Of a stretch of 36,054 nucleotides of DNA, positions 21,851 through 30,329 are shown in pieces. This DNA comes from Promethearchaeota archaeon (GTDB lineage Archaea > Asgardarchaeota > Lokiarchaeia > Sigyniarchaeales > SOKP01): positions 1-36,054 of the forward strand of contig JAFGGO010000088.1 of NCBI GenBank assembly GCA_016930515.1, given 5' to 3'. The first letter of the stretch is position 1; each line of letters opens with the position of its first letter. The notes under the pieces are model-generated. The model was given only the letters and a program-made list of their open reading frames with translations, made no database searches and was not told where the DNA came from. The translations under genes were made by a program, and so were the position numbers.

Positions 21851-22966
21851 GTGGCTGGTGCTATTAATTTTTTTGATGTTTTAGTTATTGGAGCAGGACC
21901 TTCTGGATCGATTGCCGCAAAAAATGCTGCTGATAACGGATTTTCTACTTGTTTAATTGAGAAGGACAAAATTGGAGAAAAAGGGCGTTATAAAGCTTGT
22001 GGAGGGGGGATTCCGTTTGAGGTTCTTGAAGAAATTCAATACCCTGAAGAAAAAGTTGCTCGGTTCGTTGAATCGTTAGAATATCATCATGTTGACGGAG
22101 AATATTATTCACAGAAAGGAAAAGGAGCGACTGTTTGGAGAAGTACTTTTGATAAATATTTGCTCGATTTGGCAATTATGAGCGGCGTAGTGTTCAGAGA
22201 AAAAGAACAATTATTAAATCTCCAAAAGCTCAACGGTTATTATGAAATTATCACAAATAATTCAAAATTTCGAGCAAAGTATTTAATCGCTGCCGATGGA
22301 ATAACCTCCACGACATTAAAGCTTTTAAAATGGCCTTTTTTCCAAAGTTCTGATGTTTGGCTTACAACAACTCACGAGATGAAAACTTCTAAAAAATATA
22401 TTGAGGAAACTTTGGAAACAGATAAACTCCACCTCTTTTTTGGAAGAGAAATCACATCTGCAGGATATTCGTGGTTGTTCCCAAAGAAAGATGTAGTCAC
22501 ACTTGGTTGGGGCAACCAAATAAATCTAATGAAAAACTCTCGAAAAGAATTTAGAAAGATTTCTTCATTTCCTCTTATAGAAAAGATATTAACCAATTCT
22601 TCCATTGAAACGAATAAATCGCATTTAATTCCCATGGGGGTGCGCCCAAAAATTTACGAAGATAATGTGTTTGCCGTCGGTGACGCTGGAGGATTTGTCG
22701 ATCCCATCAACGGAATGGGCATACCATACGCAATATTTTCAGGTCAGATTGCCGTAGAAGCCATCAAGATCGGGAAGAATAAAGGAGAAAAAGAAAGACT
22801 GGGAGATATCTACGAAAATCTATTAGACAGAAGTTTTTTAAACATGTTGAAACAGAAAAGGACCTTGCGAGAAAAAATATATCAGTCAGATGCAAACTTA
22901 AAGCAATATCTATCGCTTTTGGAAAATAATTCGTCAGAAGAAATAATCCTTAAAAAATTATTTTAG
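21851..22966 (+). CDS. Geranylgeranyl-reductase-family flavoprotein
   Basis: 371 residues. The N-terminal FAD motif is VLVIGAGPSGSIAAKNAA, followed by the ACGGGIP block with the Cys typical of geranylgeranyl reductases, then YLIAADGITSTTLK, and the second FAD motif FAVGDAGGFVDPINGMGI. This family saturates the isoprenoid chains of archaeal lipids or of quinones and other prenylated cofactors. It starts with GTG 21851; GAGG at 21838-21841 lies 9 bases upstream. The C-terminal 80 residues are helical and charged. It stands alone on its strand. Whether it acts on membrane lipids or another isoprenoid cannot be told. Confidence 0.86.
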   Translation: MAGAINFFDVLVIGAGPSGSIAAKNAADNGFSTCLIEKDKIGEKGRYKACGGGIPFEVLEEIQYPEEKVARFVESLEYHHVDGEYYSQKGKGATVWRSTFDKYLLDLAIMSGVVFREKEQLLNLQKLNGYYEIITNNSKFRAKYLIAADGITSTTLKLLKWPFFQSSDVWLTTTHEMKTSKKYIEETLETDKLHLFFGREITSAGYSWLFPKKDVVTLGWGNQINLMKNSRKEFRKISSFPLIEKILTNSSIETNKSHLIPMGVRPKIYEDNVFAVGDAGGFVDPINGMGIPYAIFSGQIAVEAIKIGKNKGEKERLGDIYENLLDRSFLNMLKQKRTLREKIYQSDANLKQYLSLLENNSSEEIILKKLF

Positions 22967-23260
22967 AGTATAACTATCACATATAAAATCTAACATCATC
23001 AAGATTCTCCCGTTATTGTAGATCCAATCTTAAAGATCCTGAGATTTAATTTCATTTTGATATCGAATTAACGAGAACTTTCTAAATACAAAAAATTCAA
23101 GAATCTCGTGAGCCTAACTTCAATTCTTAATTCTAATAATCTTTATATTATTTTTCTTTATACAAAAGCGTCAATTTAAAATCTTGAAACTTTATATGAT
23201 ATTATACAATATTGATCAATTAGTGGGTTTTTTTATCACATTATAAATAGGATAGAAAAA

Positions 23261-24289
23261 ATGTCAAATAATAAAGGAACATCAATAGCAGTCGTGGCAA
23301 TTATCATAGCTGCCGCAGGTTTAGGACTTGCCGGATATCTCGTGTTCTTTCCCTCAAATGGAGGGGTAAGAAACAATATGGAGAATGTGTACTACTGTTC
23401 TTCTGCTACGGAATTACAGGTCGCCATTGATACGATTGATGCGGGAAACGGACTGATTATGATCACGAACAACATCACTCTTGACGAAACTATCGACATT
23501 GATAATGGAGGAGATTACATTCTCCAAGGGGCAGGGGCGATCACGATTATAGTCGGAGGAAACTTTACGGGGATCAATATATCAAGTGCCTCTTCGTTTA
23601 TTCTTAAGGAATTGACCATTAATATGGCAGCAATAATTTCAGGTACGACTCCAGCTGTATACATTGACGAAGAAAATAATAATCCCGTGCACATTCAGAA
23701 CATTCATTTTATTGGAGGTGTGCGCGGGGTTTTCATATCAAGTAATCAAGTTTGGGTAGAAAGATGTGTTTTTGACGATCTTGATTATGGTGTATATATC
23801 CATACTTCGTATAATAGCCACATACTTGATAACCACATTAATAATGGTATAGAATCGGGGATTTACATCACAGGTTCGAGATATTGTGTTTTAACAGGCA
23901 ATGTAATACAATATTGTGATAGCGGAATATATTTGGGCAATAGTAATAACGAGATTACTGTTGCTAATAACATCGTCCGGGATATTTATGCTTACGGGAT
24001 TAGGGTATATGGTTCATTTATTTGCACAATCGTTGGAAACACTGTTTCTTCCCAAGCAGGAAGCATTTATACAGCGATATATGGGATATATGCATTGTCT
24101 TCAAGTTATAATGTGTTTACTGGTAACATGATCAATGATGTTAAAAGCATACCTGGTACGGGATATGGTTTTTACCTGGAGGGCAGTAATTATAATGTCG
24201 TGACAAGTAATAATATGTATGAAAACAACATAAATGCCGTTACTGAAGCAGGTTGTACTGGTAATCAAATAGCAAGCTGTATCCCGTAA
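23261..24289 (+). CDS. Membrane-anchored right-handed beta-helix surface protein A
   Basis: 342 residues: MSNNKG, a hydrophobic anchor at about 7-31, then a beta-helix. The repeats are of the PbH1/NosD kind, with runs of 'SxxNxIxxNxIxxxxxxGIYLxxS' seen as SHILDNHINNGIESGIY, YCVLTGNVIQYCDSGIYL and NVFTGNMINDVKSIP. Such folds bind polysaccharide or act as structural stalks. The protein is a paralogue of the next gene (38 residues after the anchor start the same YYCS...LQxAIDTI block). The same anchor is found on the two C1q-like proteins. It is probably on the outer face of the cell. No catalytic residues of pectate lyases are evident. Confidence 0.8.
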   Translation: MSNNKGTSIAVVAIIIAAAGLGLAGYLVFFPSNGGVRNNMENVYYCSSATELQVAIDTIDAGNGLIMITNNITLDETIDIDNGGDYILQGAGAITIIVGGNFTGINISSASSFILKELTINMAAIISGTTPAVYIDEENNNPVHIQNIHFIGGVRGVFISSNQVWVERCVFDDLDYGVYIHTSYNSHILDNHINNGIESGIYITGSRYCVLTGNVIQYCDSGIYLGNSNNEITVANNIVRDIYAYGIRVYGSFICTIVGNTVSSQAGSIYTAIYGIYALSSSYNVFTGNMINDVKSIPGTGYGFYLEGSNYNVVTSNNMYENNINAVTEAGCTGNQIASCIP

Positions 24290-24497
24290 ATAGCATTTTT
24301 AAATTCTTTTTTATTATACTCTCCTCTTTTTTATTTATTATTTTAATATTTAAAATTCCAATTTCTTTTCAATAGATTTTTTCAATTTCTTATAGAATAT
24401 GTTTCTAAAGAAGTTGATATCAATTATTTTCAAAAATGGGATTTTTATTCTATGTTAATTTAAATCCAATAAGAATCAAAAAAGAGGAAATGAAAAA

Positions 24498-25544
24498 ATG
24501 TCAAGCAAGGGTGGTGTAGGTTTAGGTATCGTTGGAATAATTATTGCAGGAATAGCACTTGGGTTAGTAACATATAACTTTTTTATACCAGACCATAACA
24601 TCATTGAGGATAATATATATTATTGTTCCACGGGAGAACAAGTTCAGGACGCCATCAATACGATTGGTTCAGGTAATGGGAAGGTAATCATAATCAAGAA
24701 CATTTCGATAAGTGATACAATCGATATCAACGGAAATGGAGACTATATCGTGGAAGGTGCGAGCTCAATCACGCTTAGAATAGAAGCAAACATTAGCTCA
24801 TTTAATATTTCGAACGCAAGATCGTGCGTCATTAGAGACTTAACCATTGATGGATCATCCATTGACAATGGGGGCGTGTCGCTATTATACATAAAAGAGA
24901 AGAGTCAAAATTCCATACATATTCAGAATATTCGTTTTTTAGGGAAACCAGGAAACACCGAAGTTCAGGGCATTTACATCAGGAGTAATAATATTTGGGT
25001 CGAAAACTGCCAATTTAAAGAGTTATATACAGGAATTTTTATTTTTTGGTCGCAATTATCTCATTTCTATCACAATAGTTTTAAAGATATTAACGATACG
25101 GGAATTTACGCCCTTTATGTCTGTCAGAAAAGCGTCATTGAAGGAAACACGATTGAGAACTGCGATAATGGCATTGCATTACATTCCTCTTGGGCAGTAG
25201 AGAATATAATTTCTAACAATGAGATTTATCACATACATACGGCAGGCATATTATTGAATAATTCTGAACTAAACGCTATTATAGGAAACAGATTAGACGA
25301 TACAACAATCGTACGGGATAAGGATGTTTATGGAATTCTTTTAATAGATTCTGATGGTAATTCCATCGAGGGAAATGTAATATCTCGAATCGTCCCTCTC
25401 TCTTCGGGGGATGGTTATGGGATTTATTTGGATAATGGCGATAATAATTGTATCGTTGGAAATATCTTTAATGAGATCCCGATAGATATTTGGTATACGG
25501 GCACTAGCACGGGAAACATAATTGACAATAATATATCTATATAA
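24498..25544 (+). CDS. Membrane-anchored right-handed beta-helix surface protein B
   Basis: 348 residues, a tandem paralogue of protein A. MSSKGG is followed by a hydrophobic anchor (about 7-30), IYYCSTGEQVQDAINTIGSG matching A's YYCSSATELQVAIDTIDAG in position, then PbH1-type repeats (SVIEGNTIENCDNGIAL, AIIGNRLDD, NSIEGNVISRI, NCIVGNIFNEI). GAGG at 24484-24487 precedes the ATG by 10 bases. Divergence is highest in the repeats, as expected for surface proteins under diversifying pressure. Role as for A: surface structure or glycan binding, inferred. Confidence 0.8.
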   Translation: MSSKGGVGLGIVGIIIAGIALGLVTYNFFIPDHNIIEDNIYYCSTGEQVQDAINTIGSGNGKVIIIKNISISDTIDINGNGDYIVEGASSITLRIEANISSFNISNARSCVIRDLTIDGSSIDNGGVSLLYIKEKSQNSIHIQNIRFLGKPGNTEVQGIYIRSNNIWVENCQFKELYTGIFIFWSQLSHFYHNSFKDINDTGIYALYVCQKSVIEGNTIENCDNGIALHSSWAVENIISNNEIYHIHTAGILLNNSELNAIIGNRLDDTTIVRDKDVYGILLIDSDGNSIEGNVISRIVPLSSGDGYGIYLDNGDNNCIVGNIFNEIPIDIWYTGTSTGNIIDNNISI

Positions 25545-25616
25545 ATTTAATGAATTCCTTTTTTCTCAATTGTTTTAATTTTCAGCTCAATATCCTAATC
25601 CCTCTCTATCTATGAA

Positions 25617-25644
25617 TCTTCGCGAAAGGTATCTTTCTCGAAGA
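25617..25644 (+). other. Hairpin after the beta-helix gene
   Basis: TCTTCG (25617-25622) pairs with CGAAGA (25639-25644), and AAAG with CTTT inside, leaving a 4-base loop and a 2x2 internal loop. It lies about 70 bases after the stop. It is not followed by a clean T run, so it may stabilise the mRNA end rather than terminate. The rest of the 366-base gap to 25911 shows no gene. Confidence 0.4.
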
Positions 25645-25860
25645 ATAATTTTAAGTTTATAGAAAATATTTTAGTTTTAAATCTCATATTGTTATGGGGC
25701 GATTTTATATTATAGTTTTATGCCATATAGCTTTTTAAGAAATTTTTTTTTGATTATTATAACTATAAAAAAGACAATGTGATGTCGCATTAGTTCAGCA
25801 ATGAGGCTACATTTAACTTAATATGAGATATTCTTTTACTTCACTTTTTACCATCATCCC

Positions 25861-25902
25861 TTTATAAAGCAACTAATATTTCTAGTTATAAATTATAAGA
25901 GG
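25861..25902 (+). promoter_or_regulatory. TATA-like element and Shine-Dalgarno of the GT-C-like gene
   Basis: TTTATAAA at 25861-25868 lies about 50 bases before ATG 25911, and GAGG at 25899-25902 ends 8 bases before it. Together they fit a leadered archaeal mRNA. Confidence 0.45.
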
Positions 25903-25910
25903 TAATATCG

Positions 25911-28121
25911 ATGTTAGACATATTAAAATTACGATTTAAAGAAAAAATTAAGTCAAGTTTTAAAGTCGAGAACGGTTTTCTCAGGCTCTTACTCGTGACT
26001 GTTTCTGTCGTCATTCTAATACAACTATTTATCGTTCCAACTCATTTTGAATTTTATCGTGATTCTGGGTTTAGTGGATATATGTTTTATGGTTTAAGGT
26101 TTTTTCATAGTTATAATATATACAATTATAGATACGGTTTATATTTTGAATTTCACCCCAAATATTTTTTTCCCATGATAACCATGATTTTCGCCTTAAT
26201 ATTATCATTACTACTCGCCATTAAAATCAATAAGTTCAATAAAGATGAGATATTAAAAGTTGGAATTATTAGTACCATCTTATTTGTAATTACATTTATC
26301 ACATATATATATATAAGTGTGGTATTTGATTACTATTGCTTTTCTTATCTTTTTGTGGCAAATCTATTAATGATACTCGTTTATGCCATTCTTATGCTCA
26401 TATTAACTATTCAATTATCAAGAAAACACGATAAACCTGATAAGATAAAAAAAAGGTTCTTGAGAAAACATCAACTTAAACCATCAATGTATCATGTACG
26501 AATGCTATTTTTTGTCGTTTCTATCTTACTGATCGTTCAGTTTTTTATTCCAACCTTTATTTCTATTAATCTTCTTAATACGCCTCCATTATATTATATC
26601 TATTTTTTCTCTGGAATAATCTTTACTCTTGATGGAAGCAAAACATTATACATTTCTTTTGACCCCTTTTGCTTTTTCCAAATAATACCTCAGGCTGCTG
26701 CATTAATATTAATAATTATACTGATTATAAAGATAGAAACGCTTGAAAGGAAACAAATTTTATTTTTAGGGATTGCCAGTGCGATCCTTCTTATTCTTTC
26801 TCCAATTTTATACTTCGGGGCATATTATATGATAGGCGGCACATTCGTTCCATTTAATACGCTTTCTTGCTTTAATTTACATTTTATTATTTTTTGCGTG
26901 TTTTTAGTTCTTTTAGGATCTATACATGTCTCAAACAGAGCTAAACCGTCATATTACAATATCGCTCGAAAATTAAGCTTGTTTTTAAGGAAGTATCGAG
27001 TGGAAGTAGTTGCATTTTCTATCTTTTTTATTTATTTATATGCGCTGAGAGTCCTAACGCCTTTTATTCCGGCTTATGAAAACAGTTTCCTCGATTGGGA
27101 CATGTATCTGATGATGTCAAGAGATATTACATCCATTTTTAAGAGGCAAATCGTCGCTCCTTTTTGTTATAGGCCGTTAATACCACTTCTAGCGGGAATA
27201 TTACCCTTTGACTTGCAAACAAGCTACGCCCTTATTGTGTTCCTTTCCGCCTATTTCACGGGCATATTACTATACGCAACGCTCCGGTTAAGATTTAGCA
27301 AGAGTATGAGTTTAATGGGCTTATTATTTTTTATTCTCTTGAGTTATATTCCAAAAGCAAGCTTGATATCTTTTGGACCATTTAATCTTGGTTTCATCAA
27401 CGCAGCGTTTATTTTCGTCTATTTCGTTGATTTTCCTGCGGGGTTTTTCTTGATGGCGTGTTTTTATTGCATATTCTCTCAAAGAAAAAAAGGTTATCTC
27501 ATTTGTTTATTATTAGGAACTCTCACGAAAGAAATAGTTTTCGGAACGATCCCCGTTTTTATCGCTTACGAAATAATGATAAACCAAGACCCTCGTAATC
27601 TAAAAAAAATGGGAAACATTTTATTGAAAAACACCAAATATTTTGCACCTGGAATATGTGCTTACCTCTTATTGCGCCTTATTGTCGTTCCCATTCCTGT
27701 TATAGAAACATCTTGGTATGGTTCTTACAACAATAGCGATTACGGTTCCATCGAAATGTTTTTAGTTTTTTGGGACATGAGAATTGCAGAAATCTTCTAT
27801 CAAGGAGCGCTTTACGATTGGTTTATCGGCGTGTGGAGCCCCATGATCATTGCTTTCTGCTGCTTGAATAATTGGAAAAGAATGAAACATTGGTTCGGCA
27901 TATTTGGCATATTTATGTTGTTTTGCTATACTCAGATATTTTTAGGATTCGCCACTACTAGATATATAGTGTTTGGTTTTTACCCAATTATATTTCTAGC
28001 AGTTTCAGGTCTGGAGGGAATATTCAATATAAAACTTTTAAGAAAACACTACGAGATTAGTTTTATAAAAGTCGAAATCAGTTCAATAAAACATCAATAT
28101 TTGTTATTTAAATCCACCTAG
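25911..28121 (+). CDS. Large multi-pass membrane protein, GT-C glycosyltransferase-like C-terminal half
   Basis: 736 residues with about 17 or more hydrophobic segments. The first half holds two tandem modules of about 150 residues (roughly 22-170 and 193-345), each with about four membrane segments. They share LxVVSxxLLIQxFIxP, a central FxPxxFFxxIxxxxALIL and KxNKxxxxEILxLGIxSxIL. The second half (from about 365) has FLDWDMYLMMSRD, APFCYRPLIPLLAGILP and many helices, resembling GT-C membrane glycosyltransferases in which an acidic DxD-like loop follows the first helix. A role in lipid-linked sugar transfer or surface glycosylation is plausible, next to two surface proteins. It could also be a transporter. 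The duplication is seen directly; the enzyme class is inferred. Confidence 0.6.
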   Translation: MLDILKLRFKEKIKSSFKVENGFLRLLLVTVSVVILIQLFIVPTHFEFYRDSGFSGYMFYGLRFFHSYNIYNYRYGLYFEFHPKYFFPMITMIFALILSLLLAIKINKFNKDEILKVGIISTILFVITFITYIYISVVFDYYCFSYLFVANLLMILVYAILMLILTIQLSRKHDKPDKIKKRFLRKHQLKPSMYHVRMLFFVVSILLIVQFFIPTFISINLLNTPPLYYIYFFSGIIFTLDGSKTLYISFDPFCFFQIIPQAAALILIIILIIKIETLERKQILFLGIASAILLILSPILYFGAYYMIGGTFVPFNTLSCFNLHFIIFCVFLVLLGSIHVSNRAKPSYYNIARKLSLFLRKYRVEVVAFSIFFIYLYALRVLTPFIPAYENSFLDWDMYLMMSRDITSIFKRQIVAPFCYRPLIPLLAGILPFDLQTSYALIVFLSAYFTGILLYATLRLRFSKSMSLMGLLFFILLSYIPKASLISFGPFNLGFINAAFIFVYFVDFPAGFFLMACFYCIFSQRKKGYLICLLLGTLTKEIVFGTIPVFIAYEIMINQDPRNLKKMGNILLKNTKYFAPGICAYLLLRLIVVPIPVIETSWYGSYNNSDYGSIEMFLVFWDMRIAEIFYQGALYDWFIGVWSPMIIAFCCLNNWKRMKHWFGIFGIFMLFCYTQIFLGFATTRYIVFGFYPIIFLAVSGLEGIFNIKLLRKHYEISFIKVEISSIKHQYLLFKST

Positions 28122-28221
28122 TAAATTATTGTAATTTCTTACACAGTATTGAAGAATCATCACTCACGATTAAATTATAACCACAAAAATTATTTCCAGA
28201 GAGTGATAGTGATTTTTAGGA

Positions 28222-29019
28222 ATGAAAGAGTTAGATGTTTATAGAAAAAAATTCAATTATATTGCTGAAATAGACAATAAGATGCGATTTTTTGACGAAA
28301 ACGCAGCAATTATATCTTCTCTCTTGAACTTGAGTGGATGCGAAAGAATACTTGATGTTGCAACTGGAAATGGGGATGTTGCTATAGAACTTGCAAGACG
28401 ATTGTCAAATGGTCATGTCTTGGGTATTGATTTTTCGGAAGGAATGATTTCTCAAGCTAATAAAAAAAAGAACGAGCTTGGTCTGACCAATATCGAATTT
28501 ATCCGAATGGATATGCGATCTCTTGACTTACCTGATCGATCTTTCGACATCGTGGTTTGTTCCTTCTGCTTGTTTTTCGTAGAAGATATAAAAAGCCAAC
28601 TTTTTCATATTGCGCAGAAAGTCAAGAAAGGAGGTATTGTTCTGGTTACTTCCTTTTTCGAAAATTGCTTTTCTCCACCTATTGATCTTTTTTTTAAACG
28701 TCTTGAAACACATGGTATTGATTCTCCTATCATGATTTGGAAACGATTAGCAACGAAAGAAGGTAGTGTCTCGCTGTTTAAGGAAGTTGGTATTCAAGAC
28801 GTGAAAGCAGGCACGATTAAAGACGGTTTTTATCTCAAGGATGCTTCTGTTTGGTGGTATATCGTTTTAAACGCAGGATTTAAAAATATACTCAATCAAC
28901 TCAAGCCAGAAGTCTTTAAAAAAATTAAAGAAGAACATTTGGCAGAAATCAATGAACTTGCGACTAAGGAGGGGGTCTGGTTAAAAATGGATATTTTGTA
29001 TTTAATTGGAAAAATTTAA
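28222..29019 (+). CDS. Class I SAM-dependent methyltransferase (UbiE-like)
   Basis: 265 residues. Motif I is ILDVATGNGDVAIELA (near 45-60), followed by VLGIDFSEGM (acidic SAM-ribose strand), the MDMRSLDLPDRSFDIVVCSF motif II region (read in two parts), and VKKGGIVLVTSF (motif III). The pattern matches UbiE/COQ5-type small-molecule methyltransferases rather than DNA or rRNA enzymes. The C-terminal half after residue 160 is not diagnostic. The substrate is unknown; quinone or isoprenoid methylation is possible given two isoprenoid-related genes in the window, but they are not adjacent. Start ATG 28222 has no strong Shine-Dalgarno. Confidence 0.85.
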   Translation: MKELDVYRKKFNYIAEIDNKMRFFDENAAIISSLLNLSGCERILDVATGNGDVAIELARRLSNGHVLGIDFSEGMISQANKKKNELGLTNIEFIRMDMRSLDLPDRSFDIVVCSFCLFFVEDIKSQLFHIAQKVKKGGIVLVTSFFENCFSPPIDLFFKRLETHGIDSPIMIWKRLATKEGSVSLFKEVGIQDVKAGTIKDGFYLKDASVWWYIVLNAGFKNILNQLKPEVFKKIKEEHLAEINELATKEGVWLKMDILYLIGKI

Positions 29020-29189
29020 TTTAGGAAGAACCTACATGTTTCAAGTTATTTTAATTATTCAATCTTCATTAGATGTATTTTGTGTTTTAATTTTAACCAC
29101 CTTTTTTGCCTTCAAATCCTTAATCGAAATATTAATAGAATTATAAATCTTGAACTCTTTTTTAACCCCAAGTCATAGATATCACACCT

Positions 29190-29477
29190 TTAACTCTTTT
29201 TCAGTTCTAAAGATTTTATTTGTGAATGTTTTAAAGCCACATTCTCACAATTTTCGAGTTTGATGCGTTTAGTATGGATGTCTTCAACTAAGAGATGTTC
29301 CTTAGAATCTGAAATTAGAATCACTAAATTGCTGAAAACTAGAATATAATTGTCTAACATTACATGAGGTTCTTCGTTCGTTCCCTTCCCTGTTAGTTCA
29401 AAACTGAAAGAAGAAGAATCCTCGGTTCTCGTTTTAGCTTTATTATCTATTGAAATCGTTATTTTCATGGATATCAA
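29190..29477 (-). CDS. Short beta-helix-like protein, paralogue of its neighbour
   Basis: 95 residues. MKITISIDNKAK, FELTGKGTNEEP, ISDSKEHLLVEDI, KLENCENVALKH and KSLELKKS match in order the N-terminal part of the protein at 29565-30212. It stops where that protein goes on with its repeats. The alternating hydrophobic and polar residues (LENCENV...LKH) suggest one or two coils of a parallel beta-helix or solenoid. No signal peptide. It may be a truncated duplicate or a capping partner. Family not recognised. Confidence 0.55.
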   Translation of the reverse strand: MISMKITISIDNKAKTRTEDSSSFSFELTGKGTNEEPHVMLDNYILVFSNLVILISDSKEHLLVEDIHTKRIKLENCENVALKHSQIKSLELKKS

Positions 29478-29564
29478 TCCTAAAAATCAACTCACATATT
29501 TAAATCAGCGTGGTTGAAAAGTGAATAGAACCTCTAATTGAAAAAAATATGATTAGGAAAAGTT

Positions 29565-30212
29565 TTAAAGGTTATAACCTCCCCATAAGGTCCAACCCGT
29601 AACCTTACAATTTACTCGCGATGTGTTTTGAGTTTCAACTTCTTTAATGCTTCCTGCTTCTACACATTCAAAAGAAAGATCGTTAGAATTTAAGATCTTG
29701 AGTTCTTTTTCAATCACACTATCTTGAATTTTACATCTAGAACAGTTATCTAATACTAATGTTCTGGATCTCAAGTTTTTTAATTCCATGAGAGAAGTGT
29801 TTTCTATTTTAGATTCGCTTATTTTTGTTTTTCCTGCCTCCACATTTTCTAGCGAAAGGTCGTTAGAATTCAAGATCTTGAGTTCTTTTTCAATCGCTAT
29901 ATCTTGGATTTTACATTTTGTGCAGTTATCGAGGTTTAGTGAATTTGTTTTTATGTGTCTTAAAATTAGATTTTCACAACTCTCGAGTTTAAAACCAGTA
30001 ACTTGGACGTTATCAACCACGAGATGCTCCTTAGAGTCTGAAATGTGAATCTCCATGACCGTTAAGCTCCGAATTGGGATCTCTGGGAACAAAATAAAAG
30101 GATCCTGTTCCGTTCCCTTTCCCGTTAATTGAAAATTTAAAGAATGAAAAAGAGGAATATTTATCCTATGATATATATTTCGTTTTCCCATTATGTTAAT
30201 CGTTATTTTCAT
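29565..30212 (-). CDS. Solenoid (right-handed beta-helix-like) protein with two internal repeats
   Basis: 215 residues without signal peptide. After an N-terminal block shared with the 95-residue neighbour, two near-identical repeats follow: LDNCTKCKIQDIAIEKELK and LDNCSRCKIQDSVIEKELK, each continued by ILNSNDLSxExVEAG. The residues alternate as in parallel beta-helices with stacked Asn/Cys ladders. In such folds polar ladders shape a surface for binding; the partner is unknown. It is probably cytoplasmic. The repeats are also very similar at DNA level, so the duplication is recent. Confidence 0.6.
   Translation of the reverse strand: MKITINIMGKRNIYHRINIPLFHSLNFQLTGKGTEQDPFILFPEIPIRSLTVMEIHISDSKEHLVVDNVQVTGFKLESCENLILRHIKTNSLNLDNCTKCKIQDIAIEKELKILNSNDLSLENVEAGKTKISESKIENTSLMELKNLRSRTLVLDNCSRCKIQDSVIEKELKILNSNDLSFECVEAGSIKEVETQNTSRVNCKVTGWTLWGGYNL
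29651..29930 (-). repeat. Two 100-base repeat units, 180-base period
   Basis: Units at 29651-29750 and 29831-29930 are highly similar and in frame within the solenoid gene. The high DNA identity points to recent internal duplication. Confidence 0.7.
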
Positions 30213-30329
30213 AATTAGTCTTATAAGTTCACATATTCTTAAATTAATATAGTTGAAAAGTGAAAAAAATCATTTTAATATTAATTGAGAACCTAAATAT
30301 TTTTTAATGGAGAAAGCAACCTTTTATGT

